A DNA stretch of 64,000 nucleotides from Roseibium aggregatum (GCF_017309185.1 NZ_JAEKJZ010000001.1:2480001-2544000); one strand, 5' to 3'; positions 52,570 through 62,400 are shown, numbered from the stretch's first letter. Program-made: numbers and translations. Notes: a model not told the origin generated them from the letters alone.

Positions 52570-53865
52570 TTAGCGCATGGCGGCCTTGGTCAGGTGTCCG
52601 CTGTCTCCGCCGCCCGTTCTCGTGTCGACCTCGACGACGACCGACATGCCGGCGCGCAGATGGCCGCTGGCGATCTCCTCTTCCGGCACCTTGATCTTGA
52701 CGGGAACCCGCTGGACTACCTTTGTGAAGTTTCCGGTCGCATTTTCCGAGGGCAAGAGAGAGAAGACCGATCCGGTCGCGGGCGAAATGCTCTCTACCGT
52801 CCCCTTGATCGGCTGGTCCGGATAAGCATCGACGGAGATCGCGACTTCCGCGCCAGGATGAATCCCTTCCAGCTGCGTTTCCTTGAAATTCGCATCGATA
52901 TGGGTATCGGCCAGCGGAACGATCGCGGCGATGCGGCTGCCGGCCTGCAGCAGAGATCCGACCTGAGCGGCACGATTGCCGACAATCCCGTCCACGGGTG
53001 CCCGCAATACCGTGAACTGCAGATCGCGCTTGGCCTGCTCCAGGGCAGTCCGCGCGGCGACGATGGCCTGCTCAGCCTCCTTTTTCTGACCGATCAGCAC
53101 CTCGACATCCGCTTTCGCCAGCTTGACCGCGACCCGGGCACTTTTCAGGTCCGCCTGAGCCTGCTTGAGGCTGGCCTCGGCGGTATCGAGCGTTGCCTGG
53201 CTGACAAACTTGTTGTCGGCCAGTTTTTTCTGCCGGGTGTAATTCGCCTGCGCTTCATCGTTGCCCGCCTCGGCGGAGGCGACCGACGCCTCGGCCTGCA
53301 GAACCGAAGTCTTGGCAGCCTCGATCTGGGTTTTTATGCGAGCGACGGTGGCCTCGGCGCTCCCGATCGAATCCTGAGCGGACTTCACGGCGAGCTTGTA
53401 GTCCCCGTCATCAATACGGATAAGCACGTCGCCGGCCTTCACATGCTGGTTGTCCCTCACCTCAACCGAAGAGACATAGCCGGAGACCTTGGACAAAATC
53501 ACGGTTATGTCCGACTTGACATAAGCGTCGTCCGTGGTTTCGAAAAACCGCCCGACGGTCCACCAGTGATAGGCCTCATACCCTCCGAAGCCGAGCCCGG
53601 CGAGCAAGACGAGCATGAAGATCCGTTTCGCCTTGGAGCCTTTCTTCTGCTCTGGCGCACCCGCGTTCTGGTCCGACCGGACTGCCGGTGTTTTCACCGT
53701 TTCCTGTTTCGAGAGCGGTTTATCCCCGGACGAGGCTGAATTTCTGACGGACACGCCGGACGCCGCTGCCGATGTCGTGCCCGGATCGCCCTGGTCCTGA
53801 TTGACCACGGCTTCGGCACCGCGCTCGATCGCATCGCTGTCCGTCTGTTTTTCCGTGCGTGGCAC
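52570..53865 (-). CDS. HlyD/EmrA-family membrane fusion protein
   Basis: A 431-residue periplasmic adaptor. It has a cytoplasmic, charged N-terminal part of about 85 residues, one membrane helix (IFMLVLLAGLGFGGYEAYHW), a biotinyl-lipoyl-like domain (TTDDAYVKSDITVILSKVSG), long coiled coils rich in Ala/Glu/Lys, and LRAPVDGIVGNRAAQVGSLL. The frame is open to 53976, but that region includes the operator; a GTG at 53865 has AAAGGA seven bases upstream and lies after the palindrome. It links the DHA2 exporter to an outer-membrane channel. Confidence 0.9.
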   Translation of the reverse strand: MPRTEKQTDSDAIERGAEAVVNQDQGDPGTTSAAASGVSVRNSASSGDKPLSKQETVKTPAVRSDQNAGAPEQKKGSKAKRIFMLVLLAGLGFGGYEAYHWWTVGRFFETTDDAYVKSDITVILSKVSGYVSSVEVRDNQHVKAGDVLIRIDDGDYKLAVKSAQDSIGSAEATVARIKTQIEAAKTSVLQAEASVASAEAGNDEAQANYTRQKKLADNKFVSQATLDTAEASLKQAQADLKSARVAVKLAKADVEVLIGQKKEAEQAIVAARTALEQAKRDLQFTVLRAPVDGIVGNRAAQVGSLLQAGSRIAAIVPLADTHIDANFKETQLEGIHPGAEVAISVDAYPDQPIKGTVESISPATGSVFSLLPSENATGNFTKVVQRVPVKIKVPEEEIASGHLRAGMSVVVEVDTRTGGGDSGHLTKAAMR

Positions 53866-53901
53866 TGGGATGTCCTTTGCTGAAAATTTCTTGGCGCAGC
53901 C

Positions 53902-53926
53902 TATTGACTGAACGGTTCGGTCAATA
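53902..53926. promoter_or_regulatory. TetR-type operator of the EmrAB-like operon
   Basis: tattgactgaacggttcggtcaata is a near-perfect 25-base palindrome (one mismatched pair, T/G) centred on 53914. It lies 37 bases before the EmrA-like start, toward the divergent TetR-family gene. The TGAACGGTTCGG core resembles known AcrR/TtgR-like sites with AACGGTTCG elements. Confidence 0.75.
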
Positions 53927-54061
53927 ACATCTATATGCTTATAAAACCGTCCCGACGCAAGAGGGTGACAGGACATTTAAAAGGCAGCATGCTTAACGGA
54001 GAGCTGTTATTCGCCTAGGGTACGGACACGTAAAATCTCGTTTTCAGGTCGACCGGAAAAA

Positions 54062-54709
54062 ATGAACTCCAATACCCCAGACATGGCCGCTGTGGCGGAA
54101 GCGCCCGCGCCTACAACCGATAATGCCAAGCGCCGGCAGATCCTGGACGGTGCGCGGACGGTCTTTCGCGCCAAGGGGTTTGACGGGGCCAGCATGGAGG
54201 TCATCGCCAAAGAGGCCGGTGTCTCCAAAGGCACCTTGTATGTCTACTTCAACAGCAAGGAAGCCTTGTTCGAAGCTCTGATCCAGGAAGAACGGCTCGG
54301 ACAGCCTGAACGCATGCAGGAAATCCTGATCAGTCAGTCGGATATCGAAACCGACCTGAAGCGGATCGGGCGCAACTATGTCATGAAGATGGTTCGGCCC
54401 GAGAAAATATCCACATTGCGCATGGTGATCGGCGCGGCCGAGAAATTCCCCCAGTTCGGCGAACTGGTCTACGAGTCCGGTCCCTGCCGGGGGCGGCGCG
54501 AACTTGGCGCGTTCATTCAGGAACGTGTCACCAAGGGAGACCTGCGTCCCTGCGACACGGAACTCGCGGCAGGACAATTTTTCGACCTCTGCGTTTCAGG
54601 TCTGCTCAGACGATCGCTCCTGAACGCGGGGCCGCAGCCGAACAGCGGCGAAGTCGACCAGAACGTCAACGAAGCCGTAAAGATATTTCTGGCCGCCTAC
54701 GGCCGGTAA
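54062..54709 (+). CDS. TetR/AcrR-family repressor of the EmrAB-like pump
   Basis: A 215-residue regulator with a classic N-terminal helix-turn-helix: RRQILDGARTVFRAKGFDGA then VIAKEAGVSKGTLYVYFNSK. The C-terminal domain is helical (TetR_C_7-like AefR pattern: TLRMVIGAAEKFPQFGELVY). It is divergent from the HlyD-type gene, with a 25-base palindrome between them, so it most likely represses the pump until a ligand binds. The start is not preceded by a strong ribosome site; Met8 is an alternative. Confidence 0.92.
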   Translation: MNSNTPDMAAVAEAPAPTTDNAKRRQILDGARTVFRAKGFDGASMEVIAKEAGVSKGTLYVYFNSKEALFEALIQEERLGQPERMQEILISQSDIETDLKRIGRNYVMKMVRPEKISTLRMVIGAAEKFPQFGELVYESGPCRGRRELGAFIQERVTKGDLRPCDTELAAGQFFDLCVSGLLRRSLLNAGPQPNSGEVDQNVNEAVKIFLAAYGR

Positions 54710-54985
54710 AGAAGTCTCTTACCACCCACGCACTTAAATTGATCGTTTCACAATCAATCGACAACAAAGCAAATCCCAAAAACCTCACCTCCGAAATTCG
54801 GAAGGAAATTGAAAGTTCTTTACAAACACTTCAAAGCAACCTTAGTTAGAGTCAACTACGCAAATACACTCACTTACTTTTTAATTAAAGAAATTTAACT
54901 TTACGCTGAAGAGACTGCTACGTAAGCCATGAACACCCTAGAAGACGCGACGGAAGTGCCGCGCCGGGGTGACACGGAGTAACTC
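54710..54985. promoter_or_regulatory. AT-rich promoter region of the carbonic anhydrase gene
   Basis: About 276 bases, much more AT-rich than the surroundings. Near 54856-54865 it contains ACTACGCAAA, the same decamer that follows a palindrome in the bphO promoter. No gene or terminator is recognised. Confidence 0.4.
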
Positions 54986-55726
54986 ATGAAAATTCGTTTT
55001 CTTGCAACGGCGGCGACCGCAATCGCGCTGACCACGTCCGTCATGGCTGCGGACAAGCCGCACTGGTCCTACGAAGGTGCCGGAGGCCCGGCGCATTGGG
55101 GTCAGATTGCCGAAAACTTCGAAACTTGCGAGGCCGGAGACGAACAATCGCCGGTCGATCTGACCAACGCCATCAAGGCGGAGCCGGAAGCCATCGTGTT
55201 CCATTGGAACAAGGATGCGGACTGGACGGAAGTGAACAACGGCCACAGCATCCAGGCGAACAGCGAAAACGGCGGTTCGATCGAGCTGAACGGCAAGACC
55301 TACAAGCTGGTGCAATTCCATTTCCATGCGCCTTCCGAACACGCCATTGATGGCCGGAAATTTCCGATGGAAGCCCATTTCGTTCATGTTGCCGACGATG
55401 GAACCATTGCCGTGTTGGGCGCCATGATCGAAGGCGGTAGCGACAACGGCCTCTTCCAGAAGGTGATGGACTCGGCTCCCAGGTCTTCCGGTGAAACGGT
55501 GAATCTCGGCACGGCAAATCCGGCCGACATCATTCCAACCGGCGAGCACTTCTACCGTTACCAGGGCTCGCTCACGACACCTCCCTGTTCCGAAACAGTC
55601 ATCTGGACGCTCCTGAAGAAACCACTCAAGGTATCAGAGAACGCAATCGCGGAATTCGAGGCGCTGTATTCCTCGAACGCGCGCCCGCTGCAGGAAACCG
55701 GACGCAGATACATCCTGGAACACTGA
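54986..55726 (+). CDS. Periplasmic alpha-type carbonic anhydrase
   Basis: A 246-residue exported zinc enzyme that interconverts CO2 and bicarbonate. The signal peptide MKIRFLATAATAIALTTSVMA is followed by PHWSYEGAGGPAHWG, the N-terminal alpha-CA pattern. The zinc ligands are the two His in LVQFHFHAPSEH and the His in MEAHFVHVADDG; the Thr gate lies in GSLTTPPCSETVIW, and a Cys pair (TCEAGDEQSPVDL and PPCSE) can form the conserved disulfide. CGGAG precedes the ATG. It stands alone, ended by a hairpin at 55768. Confidence 0.96.
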   Translation: MKIRFLATAATAIALTTSVMAADKPHWSYEGAGGPAHWGQIAENFETCEAGDEQSPVDLTNAIKAEPEAIVFHWNKDADWTEVNNGHSIQANSENGGSIELNGKTYKLVQFHFHAPSEHAIDGRKFPMEAHFVHVADDGTIAVLGAMIEGGSDNGLFQKVMDSAPRSSGETVNLGTANPADIIPTGEHFYRYQGSLTTPPCSETVIWTLLKKPLKVSENAIAEFEALYSSNARPLQETGRRYILEH

Positions 55727-55767
55727 CGGACACCCGAAGAGACGACATCTCTTCCGGCAAGACCCTC

Positions 55768-55791
55768 AAGAGCAGCCTCCGGGCTGCTCTT
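55768..55791 (+). terminator. Terminator hairpin, copy 1
   Basis: aagagcagcc pairs perfectly with ggctgctctt around TCCG, followed by a weak T-tract. The same hairpin recurs at 56024-56045. It also forms the left outer end of a large palindromic element. Confidence 0.7.
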
Positions 55792-56047
55792 GGATTGCTG
55801 ACAAACCTCGTGAAGTCATTCCGGCCAGCGCGCCGCGAAGCGGTGTCGCGTGAGCCGGGATCCAGACATCAGCGCGAGCGACAGCGAGCACAAATTCTCG
55901 TATCTATCTGTTAAAATTAGAGTATTGAGCGCCTTCGGCACGGAATAGGTCTGGGTTCCGGATCTGCACGCAGCTCCGCTGCATTTGTCCGGAATGACCT
56001 TGTGAGGGTTTGTCAGCAGCCTTAGAGCAGCCTCCGGGCTGCTCTTT
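55768..56047. repeat. 280-bp palindromic interspersed element
   Basis: A large imperfect inverted repeat. Left arm tgctgacaaacctcgtgaag continuing to tcattccgg (55796-55824); right arm, reverse-complemented, tgctgacaaaccctcacaag continuing to gtcattccgg (55989-56018). Outside both arms sits the same terminator hairpin; inside, gatccagaca and the reverse complement of aggtctgggttccggatc extend the symmetry. The centre is AT-rich. It encodes nothing. It looks like a MITE- or REP-like element. Confidence 0.65.
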
Positions 56048-56049
56048 TT
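56024..56049 (+). terminator. Terminator hairpin, copy 2
   Basis: agagcagcc (56024-56032) pairs with ggctgctct (56037-56045) around TCCG and is followed by TTTT. It lies about 100 bases before the selO start and has the better T-tract of the two copies. Confidence 0.7.
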
Positions 56050-56141
56050 GTTCCGGAAAACAGTTTGGAGCGGGACCTGCACGATTTGCCCAGACGACCT
56101 ATATGCTGCAGGACAACGCCATCAGTCGCCGGATCCTTTTC

Positions 56142-57623
56142 ATGACCGCCAAGCCGCCTCTTTTCCAGTTCGACAACAGCTACGCCCGGGAACTGCCCGG
56201 GTTTTATGTCGCCTGGGAGGGCGCGAAGGTGCCGGCGCCGGAACTGGTCCTTCTGAACCGCCCCCTCGCTGAAGATCTCGGCCTCGACGCGAACCAACTG
56301 GAGACGGCTGAAGGCGCCGCCATCTTCACCGGCGCCGAAAAGCCGGCCGGCGCCTCTCCCCTCGCCCAGGTCTACGCCGGTCATCAGTTCGGCGGCTTCT
56401 CGCCCCAACTCGGAGACGGACGTGCGATCCTGATCGGCGAAGTGATCGATTCCAAAGGCCGACGGTGCGACATTCATCTGAAAGGCTCCGGTCCGACGCC
56501 GTTTTCGCGCGGCGGTGACGGCAAAGCGGTCGTCGGTCCGGTGTTGCGGGAATATATCCTCGGCGAGGCCATGCATGCGCTCGGGATTCCGACAACCCGC
56601 GCCCTGGCTGCCGCGACCACCGGCGAAACAGTCTTCCGCGAGGGTCCGAAGCCCGGCGCGGTGCTTACCCGCGTTGCCGCCAGTCATCTGCGCGTCGGCA
56701 CGTTCCAGTTTTTCGCCGCCCGCGGAGAAACAGGCAAGCTCTGCCAGCTTGCGGATTATGCCATCGCCCGCCACGATCCGGACCTCGCGGAGGCGGAAAA
56801 CAAATATCTCACCCTTTACAGCCGGGTCGTCGAACGTCAGGCATCCCTCATCGCCAACTGGATGCTGGTGGGCTTCATCCACGGCGTGATGAACACCGAC
56901 AACACGACGATTTCCGGCGAAACGATCGATTACGGGCCCTGTGCGTTCATGGAGGCCTACGATCCCGAAACCGTTTTCAGTTCCATCGACACCGGCGGCC
57001 GCTATGCCTACGGCCGTCAACCCATGATGGCGCAGTGGAACCTTGCCCGTCTTGCCGAAACCCTTCTGGCGCTGATCGAGCCGGACGATGTCGATCGCGC
57101 GGTTGACAGGGTCACCGGCGAACTCAAGCGGTTTCCCGAGCTCTACCAGGGCTTCTGGCTAGAAGGCATGCGCGCAAAACTTGGACTGGCGACCAGAGAG
57201 GATGGCGACCTTGAGCTGATCGAGACCCTGCTTGCAGCGATGAGACGCCAGAAGGTCGACTACACGTTGTTGTTCCGCCGTCTTGCAAACGTGACCTCCG
57301 GCCCGGCGGAAAGCGCCCGCACACTTTTCCAGGAATCCGGCCCCTTCGACAGCTGGCTTGAAGACTGGCGAGCCCGGCTTGCGAAAGAAGGCTGCGCTCC
57401 GGAAGAGATCGGGAAACGGATGAACCTCTGCAATCCGGTTTACATTCCACGGAACCACAAGGTGGAAGAAGCCCTTGGCGCGGCCGAAACCGGCGACTAC
57501 GAGCCGGTCAAAAAACTCCTGACCGTTCTTGCCGCGCCGTTTGAGGAAAGACCCGGTCTTGAAGACTATGCGATGCCGGCTCCGGACGATTTTGGCGCTT
57601 ACAGAACATATTGTGGAACCTGA
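56142..57623 (+). CDS. selO: SelO (YdiU) protein adenylyltransferase
   Basis: A pseudokinase-fold enzyme of 493 residues that transfers AMP to Ser, Thr or Tyr of proteins and links to redox stress. Landmarks: NSYARELPGFYVAWEG at the start, VYAGHQFGGFSPQLGDGRA, DIHLKGSGPTPFSRGGDGKA, HALGIPTTRALA, HGVMNTDNTTISGETIDYGPC (the catalytic/metal segment) and a C-terminal YCGT with a Cys near the end, as in the redox-sensitive tail. The frame is open from 56010; the ATG at 56142 starts the conserved region, while 56103 is an alternative without a ribosome site. Confidence 0.95.
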   Translation: MTAKPPLFQFDNSYARELPGFYVAWEGAKVPAPELVLLNRPLAEDLGLDANQLETAEGAAIFTGAEKPAGASPLAQVYAGHQFGGFSPQLGDGRAILIGEVIDSKGRRCDIHLKGSGPTPFSRGGDGKAVVGPVLREYILGEAMHALGIPTTRALAAATTGETVFREGPKPGAVLTRVAASHLRVGTFQFFAARGETGKLCQLADYAIARHDPDLAEAENKYLTLYSRVVERQASLIANWMLVGFIHGVMNTDNTTISGETIDYGPCAFMEAYDPETVFSSIDTGGRYAYGRQPMMAQWNLARLAETLLALIEPDDVDRAVDRVTGELKRFPELYQGFWLEGMRAKLGLATREDGDLELIETLLAAMRRQKVDYTLLFRRLANVTSGPAESARTLFQESGPFDSWLEDWRARLAKEGCAPEEIGKRMNLCNPVYIPRNHKVEEALGAAETGDYEPVKKLLTVLAAPFEERPGLEDYAMPAPDDFGAYRTYCGT

Positions 57624-57645
57624 CCGTTTCGAAAGATTTCGCCCT

Positions 57646-58233
57646 TCACCCAGCGAGCCGTTCGACAAGAAAGTCCATTTCCTTCTCGAGACGGTCGCCG
57701 TAAAGACCGATGAACCGTTCTTCCAGGCTGATCGTCACGAGACCATGCACGGCCGCGAAACACGTGCGGGTGCGGGCGGCCAGCGCCTCGTCGTCAAGAT
57801 CCGGATCGAGCTCCCGCAACGGCCCGGCGATAAAACCCAGCAAGGCGATATTTTCCTGGATATGCCAGTCCGGCGTCTGTTTTCCCTCGGAAATTTGAAA
57901 AGCAAACAATGCGGTCAACAGGTTCCGGTTGTCGCGCGCAAAGGTCAGATAGGACTGGGCAAGAGACTTCAGCCTTGCCAACGGTTCTTCAATGCCTTCG
58001 ACAGCCTCGGCCATGACCGTCTTGATCCGGCCGAGCGTAACGGAACTGACAGCCAGTATCAGGGCGTCCTGATCCTCGTAATGCTTGTAGATCGACCCGA
58101 CCGAATACCCCGCCTGCGCCGCGATCTTCCTGATGTGAATCGCCTCCAGCCCCCCGGCCTCGACAGCGGCAACCGCCGCCTCCAGCACGCGCCTCTGGGT
58201 CTCTTCGCTTTTCGCTTTTTGAATTCCGGCCAA
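57646..58233 (-). CDS. TetR-family regulator of the PspA-like/YiaA-like module
   Basis: A regulator of about 195 residues with helix-turn-helix IHIRKIAAQAGYSVGSIYKHYEDQDALI. The frame is open to 58365, which would run through both operators and the start of the divergent gene; instead a TTG at 58233 follows GGAGGGG at seven-base spacing and I take this as the start. The C-terminal domain is helical (TetR_C_33/WHG-like, AGPLRELDPDLDD). Two palindromes in the divergent region likely bind it, giving autorepression and control of the membrane-stress genes to the right. Confidence 0.85.
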   Translation of the reverse strand: MAGIQKAKSEETQRRVLEAAVAAVEAGGLEAIHIRKIAAQAGYSVGSIYKHYEDQDALILAVSSVTLGRIKTVMAEAVEGIEEPLARLKSLAQSYLTFARDNRNLLTALFAFQISEGKQTPDWHIQENIALLGFIAGPLRELDPDLDDEALAARTRTCFAAVHGLVTISLEERFIGLYGDRLEKEMDFLVERLAG

Positions 58234-58253
58234 TTCCGGGCCCCTCCATAAAA

Positions 58254-58269
58254 GTGAACTCAGTTCATT
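58254..58269. promoter_or_regulatory. TetR operator, copy 1
   Basis: gTGAACTcAGTTCAtt: TGAACT (58255-58260) and AGTTCA (58262-58267) form a perfect inverted repeat around one base. It lies just before the proposed TetR start on the minus strand. Confidence 0.7.
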
Positions 58270-58310
58270 TTTTTCTTGACTTACCCCGAATGACGTGGCT
58301 TTGTCAAATA

Positions 58311-58325
58311 GTGAACCCTGTTCAC
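58311..58325. promoter_or_regulatory. TetR operator, copy 2
   Basis: GTGAAC-CCT-GTTCAC is a perfect inverted repeat, sharing the GTGAAC half-site with copy 1. It lies 16 bases before the PspA-like start. Confidence 0.7.
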
Positions 58326-58341
58326 TTTTCGCGGAGGCACC

Positions 58342-59040
58342 ATGTTTGAACCATTCATCGCCCAATTAAGGGCGCTTTTCGACAACACCCCAGGTGGCAC
58401 CGGCGACCCATCCGCCCTGCCTGCCCTGGGATGGACGCTGCGTACCGCCGCGCAGTCCGTCCGGTCGGCCCAGGCCGCGTTGGCCCGGGCGAAGGCCGAG
58501 CAGCAACTCGACCGCCGACGCCTGAAAAAACTCGAAGCGTCGATCGAGGACCTGGAAAACCGGACGCGAAACGCCGTGCTCAAAGGAGCTGAAAGCCTAG
58601 CCAGGGAGGCCGCCGAGGCCATCGCCGTTCTCGAAGACGAAAAAACGGAGCTGGAGGCGGCGATCAAGTCCTTTGACGAGGACTTGGCCCAGCTCACAGA
58701 CCAGCTGTACCGGGCACAAAACCGGCTGCGTGCCCTGAAACGCGGGGAACGCACGGCCGAGGTCCGGGAGCAGATCCAAAAGGCGCAGTCTATGGGGGCT
58801 TCAGCCGGTCAGTCGGCCCTTGCCCAGGCGGAAAACCGCCTCGACGACATTTTGAACCGGCAGGAACGTGACCGGCTGGCCGATAGAGAGTTCGCGGCGC
58901 TATCGCCGGCGGACTCAGCAAACGCCGTCATTGAAAAGCTTGCCGAAGCCGGCTGCGGCAAGCCTGTTCGCAGACGCGCGGACGAGGTGCTTGCGCGCCT
59001 GAAATCCGAAATGCCCCTCCTTCTTGAATCCAACTCCTGA
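58342..59040 (+). CDS. PspA/IM30-like coiled-coil protein
   Basis: A 232-residue, mostly helical protein. Long coiled-coil stretches (RTAAQSVRSAQAALARAKAE, DRRRLKKLEASIEDLENRTR, LEDEKTELEAAIKSFDEDLA) and the general arrangement resemble PspA/IM30 (ESCRT-III-like) proteins that bind and protect the inner membrane under envelope stress. GGAGG precedes the ATG. It is divergent from a TetR-family gene and followed after 14 bases by a YiaA-like membrane protein gene; that set of three is a recurring arrangement. Confidence 0.85.
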   Translation: MFEPFIAQLRALFDNTPGGTGDPSALPALGWTLRTAAQSVRSAQAALARAKAEQQLDRRRLKKLEASIEDLENRTRNAVLKGAESLAREAAEAIAVLEDEKTELEAAIKSFDEDLAQLTDQLYRAQNRLRALKRGERTAEVREQIQKAQSMGASAGQSALAQAENRLDDILNRQERDRLADREFAALSPADSANAVIEKLAEAGCGKPVRRRADEVLARLKSEMPLLLESNS

Positions 59041-59054
59041 GAAAGGACTTTGCC

Positions 59055-59336
59055 ATGCAGGACACAACCGCCAAACACTCCCAGAACTGGACGATTTTCA
59101 CTGTTGTGAGCTTCGCAGTTGCAGCGATCATGATGGGTCTCGGCATCTACAATCTGGAAGCCAGTTTCTCCGCGAAAGGGTTTTACACCATGGCCGCGAT
59201 CATGCTCGTGCATTCGGCGGTCACCCTGACCAAGACCTTGCGGGACCGGGAAGAAGCCTCGAAGTTCCACAACCGGCTTGAAGACGCCAAAACCGAGAAA
59301 CTCCTCATGGACATCAGCAAGCCTGAACAGGCCTGA
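59055..59336 (+). CDS. YiaA/YiaB-family two-helix membrane protein
   Basis: A 93-residue protein with two hydrophobic helices (WTIFTVVSFAVAAIMMGLGI and KGFYTMAAIMLVHSAVTLTK), the YiaAB two-helix domain, and a charged C-terminal tail. AAAGGA lies upstream of the ATG. It is transcribed with the PspA-like gene, so it may be its membrane partner. Function in detail is unknown. Confidence 0.9.
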   Translation: MQDTTAKHSQNWTIFTVVSFAVAAIMMGLGIYNLEASFSAKGFYTMAAIMLVHSAVTLTKTLRDREEASKFHNRLEDAKTEKLLMDISKPEQA

Positions 59337-59473
59337 CCCTTCCGGTCCGGGCGCGGCGGCCGAGCGCCGCCCTCTCCGGACCGGCCCGCCCTTTCACCCA
59401 AATCCTACGCAACGAAAGCGCAAGAGCGGATTACCGGCCTTTGACAGGACCGGCCCGCTCAAGGAGGACACTC

Positions 59474-62400
59474 ATGCGCAATTCCCTGATGACATCCCGG
59501 CGGTTTGCCCCGTTGTTCTGGACGCAGTTTCTGTCCGCCTTCAACGATAACTTTCTCAAGAACGTGCTGATTTTCCTGGTCCTGTTCCAGTTGGGACAGG
59601 GCGGCGCGGCGTCCACGGGAACCGGCACTCTGGTCGCACTGGCCGGCGCTGTCTTCATTGCCCCCTTCCTGTTTCTTTCCGCCCTTGGCGGCGAGCTGGC
59701 GGACAAATACGACAAGTCGAAACTCGCCCGGCTCACAAAATCGGTCGAGGTCGCCGGCGCGGGCCTTGCGGTCACCGGCATGATCGTTTCCTCCGTGCCG
59801 GTGCTTTTTGCCGCGCTGTTCGTTTTCGGCGCCATGTCGGCGCTGTTCAGCCCGGTCAAATACGGGCTCCTTCCCGATCATCTTGCGACGCATGAACTGC
59901 CTCGCGCCAATGCCTGGGTCGAAGCCGGTACGTTCCTGGCGATCCTCGGCGGCACGATTTCCGCCGGTTTCCTGTTCACCTCCGAAACTCCGGCGCTGGC
60001 CTTTGCCCCGGTCATGATCCTGCTGGCACTGGGCTGTTACGGCGCAAGCCGCCTGATCCCCGGTGCGCCCGCGGCCGATCCAGGCCTCAAGGTCGACTGG
60101 AACGTGCTGACCGCAACCTGGCGCATCATGGCCGATCTGGCTGAAGACAGACGCCTGTTCAAGGTCGCCCTGATGAATGCCTGGTTCTGGCTGACCGGCG
60201 CGGTCGTGCTTTCCCTTCTGCCGCTGATGGTGAAGAACTCCCTGGGCGGGGATGAAACGGTTATCACCGGCTTCCTGACGGTGTTCGCCTTGTCCGTCGG
60301 CCTCGGCTCGGCTCTTGCCGCATGGCTTTCCGCGGGTCGGGTTGTCCTGCTGCCCGCCCCGGTCGGCACCGCGCTGATTGCCCTGTTCATGCTGGACACC
60401 GCGCTGACCCTAGCCGGTCTCCCGTCAGTCCCGCCTTCCCTCACGGCGGGTGACTTCTTCCAGCAGCAAGGAGTCACGAAGCTCGGTATCGACATGGCCG
60501 GGCTCGCTGTCTCCGGCGCCCTCCTCGCCGTTCCGACCTTCACAGCCCTGCAGGCCTGGGCCGACCCCGCACACCGCGCCCGGCGCATTGCCGGAAGCAA
60601 TGCTCTTGGAGCCGCCATCATGGTTCTCGGCAGCCTCCTCCTCGCGGGTGCCCAGAAACTGGGTCTTTCATTGCAGAGCATCTTCCTGACCCTGGCCATC
60701 TTGAATGCCTGTGTGGCGATCTTGATGTTCAAACTGCTGCCGACCAATCCCATGCGAGACGCGATTTCGATCCTCTACCGGGTGTTCTTCCGCGTCGAGA
60801 TCGAGGGTCTTGAGAACCTGAAGAAGGCGGGTGACGCACCGATCCTCGCGTTGAACCATGTGAGTTATCTGGATGCCGGCCTTGCGCTGACACTGACCGA
60901 CAGGGAGCCGACCTTCGCGGTGGACTACAACATCGCCAGACGCTGGTGGGTCAAACCCTTCCTGAAACTCGCCAACTCCATGCCGATCAATCCGGCCAAG
61001 CCGATGGCGACCCGCTCGCTGATCAAGGTTGTGAATTCCGGAGAACCGATGGCGATCTTTCCAGAGGGCCGCCTGACAGTCACCGGAACTCTCATGAAGA
61101 TCTATGACGGCGCCGCGATGGTTGCCGACAAGACGGGCGCCAAGATCGTACCCATCCGCATCGACGGTCTGGAGAAGACGCCGTTTTCCTACCTGAAACC
61201 CGGCCAGATCCGTAAAGCCCTGTTTCCGAAAGTGAAGGTAACGATCATGGAACCGCAAAGCCTGGAATTGCCTGAGGACCTCAAGGGCCGCCAGCGCCGC
61301 TCCGCCGCCGGCGCCGCCCTGTACAAGATCATGTCCGGCCTCATGTTCGACACCAGCCTGGCCAAGAACGAGACCATCTTGGAAACCGTGATCGCGACCG
61401 CAGCGGAGCGCGGACTTTCCGAAACCGCGCTGGAAGATCCGCTGACCGGCAAGCTCAGCTACGGCAAGCTGTTGACCGGTGTCTCCGTGCTTGGCCGAAA
61501 AATCCGACGTCTGGAAGAAGACAAGGACGCCATCGGCGTCATGCTGCCGAATGCCAACGACTGCGCCGCGACGGTTCTGGCGGCCATGTCCGCGGGCAAG
61601 GTACCGGCCATGCTCAACTTTACCGCTGGCATGGAAAATGTCCTGTCAGCCTGCCGCGCGGCCGATCTCGGCACGATCCTGTCTTCCAGGGCCTTCGTCA
61701 AGCAGGCCAAGCTGGAGGCTCTGGTCGCCGGACTGGAACAGCACGTGAATGTCGTCTGGCTCGAGGACCTGCGCCAGGAAATCGGAATCCTGAACAAGGT
61801 CCGGGGCCTCCTGACCAAAAGGCGTCCCCTTGTCCGGCGCAGTTCCTCCGACACCGCGGTGATCCTGTTCACCTCGGGCTCCGAGGGCACTCCCAAGGGC
61901 GTCGTCCTGACCCACAGGAACATTCTGGCTAACGCGAACCAGGCGGCGGCAAGGATCGACTTCACCCCCTCCGACAAGGTGTTCAACGTGCTGCCGATGT
62001 TCCATTCCTTCGGCCTGACGGCGGGAACAATCCTGCCGCTGATTTCCGGCGTGCCGACCTATCTCTACCCTTCGCCGCTCCACTACCGGATCGTGCCGGA
62101 GCTGATCTACGCATCCAACGCCACCATCCTGTTCGGCACCGACACGTTCCTGAACGGATATGCACGCGTGGCTCACGCTTACGATTTCCGCTCCCTGCGC
62201 TACTGCTTCGCCGGCGCCGAGCCGGTCAAACCCGCGACGCGGCAGACCTACATGGAGCGTTTCGGTGTCCGGGTGCTGGAAGGCTACGGCGTTACCGAGA
62301 CGGCGCCCGTCATCGCGCTCAACACACCGATGTTCAACAAGGCGGGAACGGTCGGCCAGCTGATGCCCGGCATGTCCGCGCGCCTCGAACCCGTGCCCGG

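Noticed and set aside
52594-53739. 381-codon open frame antisense to the HlyD-family gene
   Set aside because: Shadow frame; the HlyD-type coiled coils and lipoyl-like motif are on the other strand.
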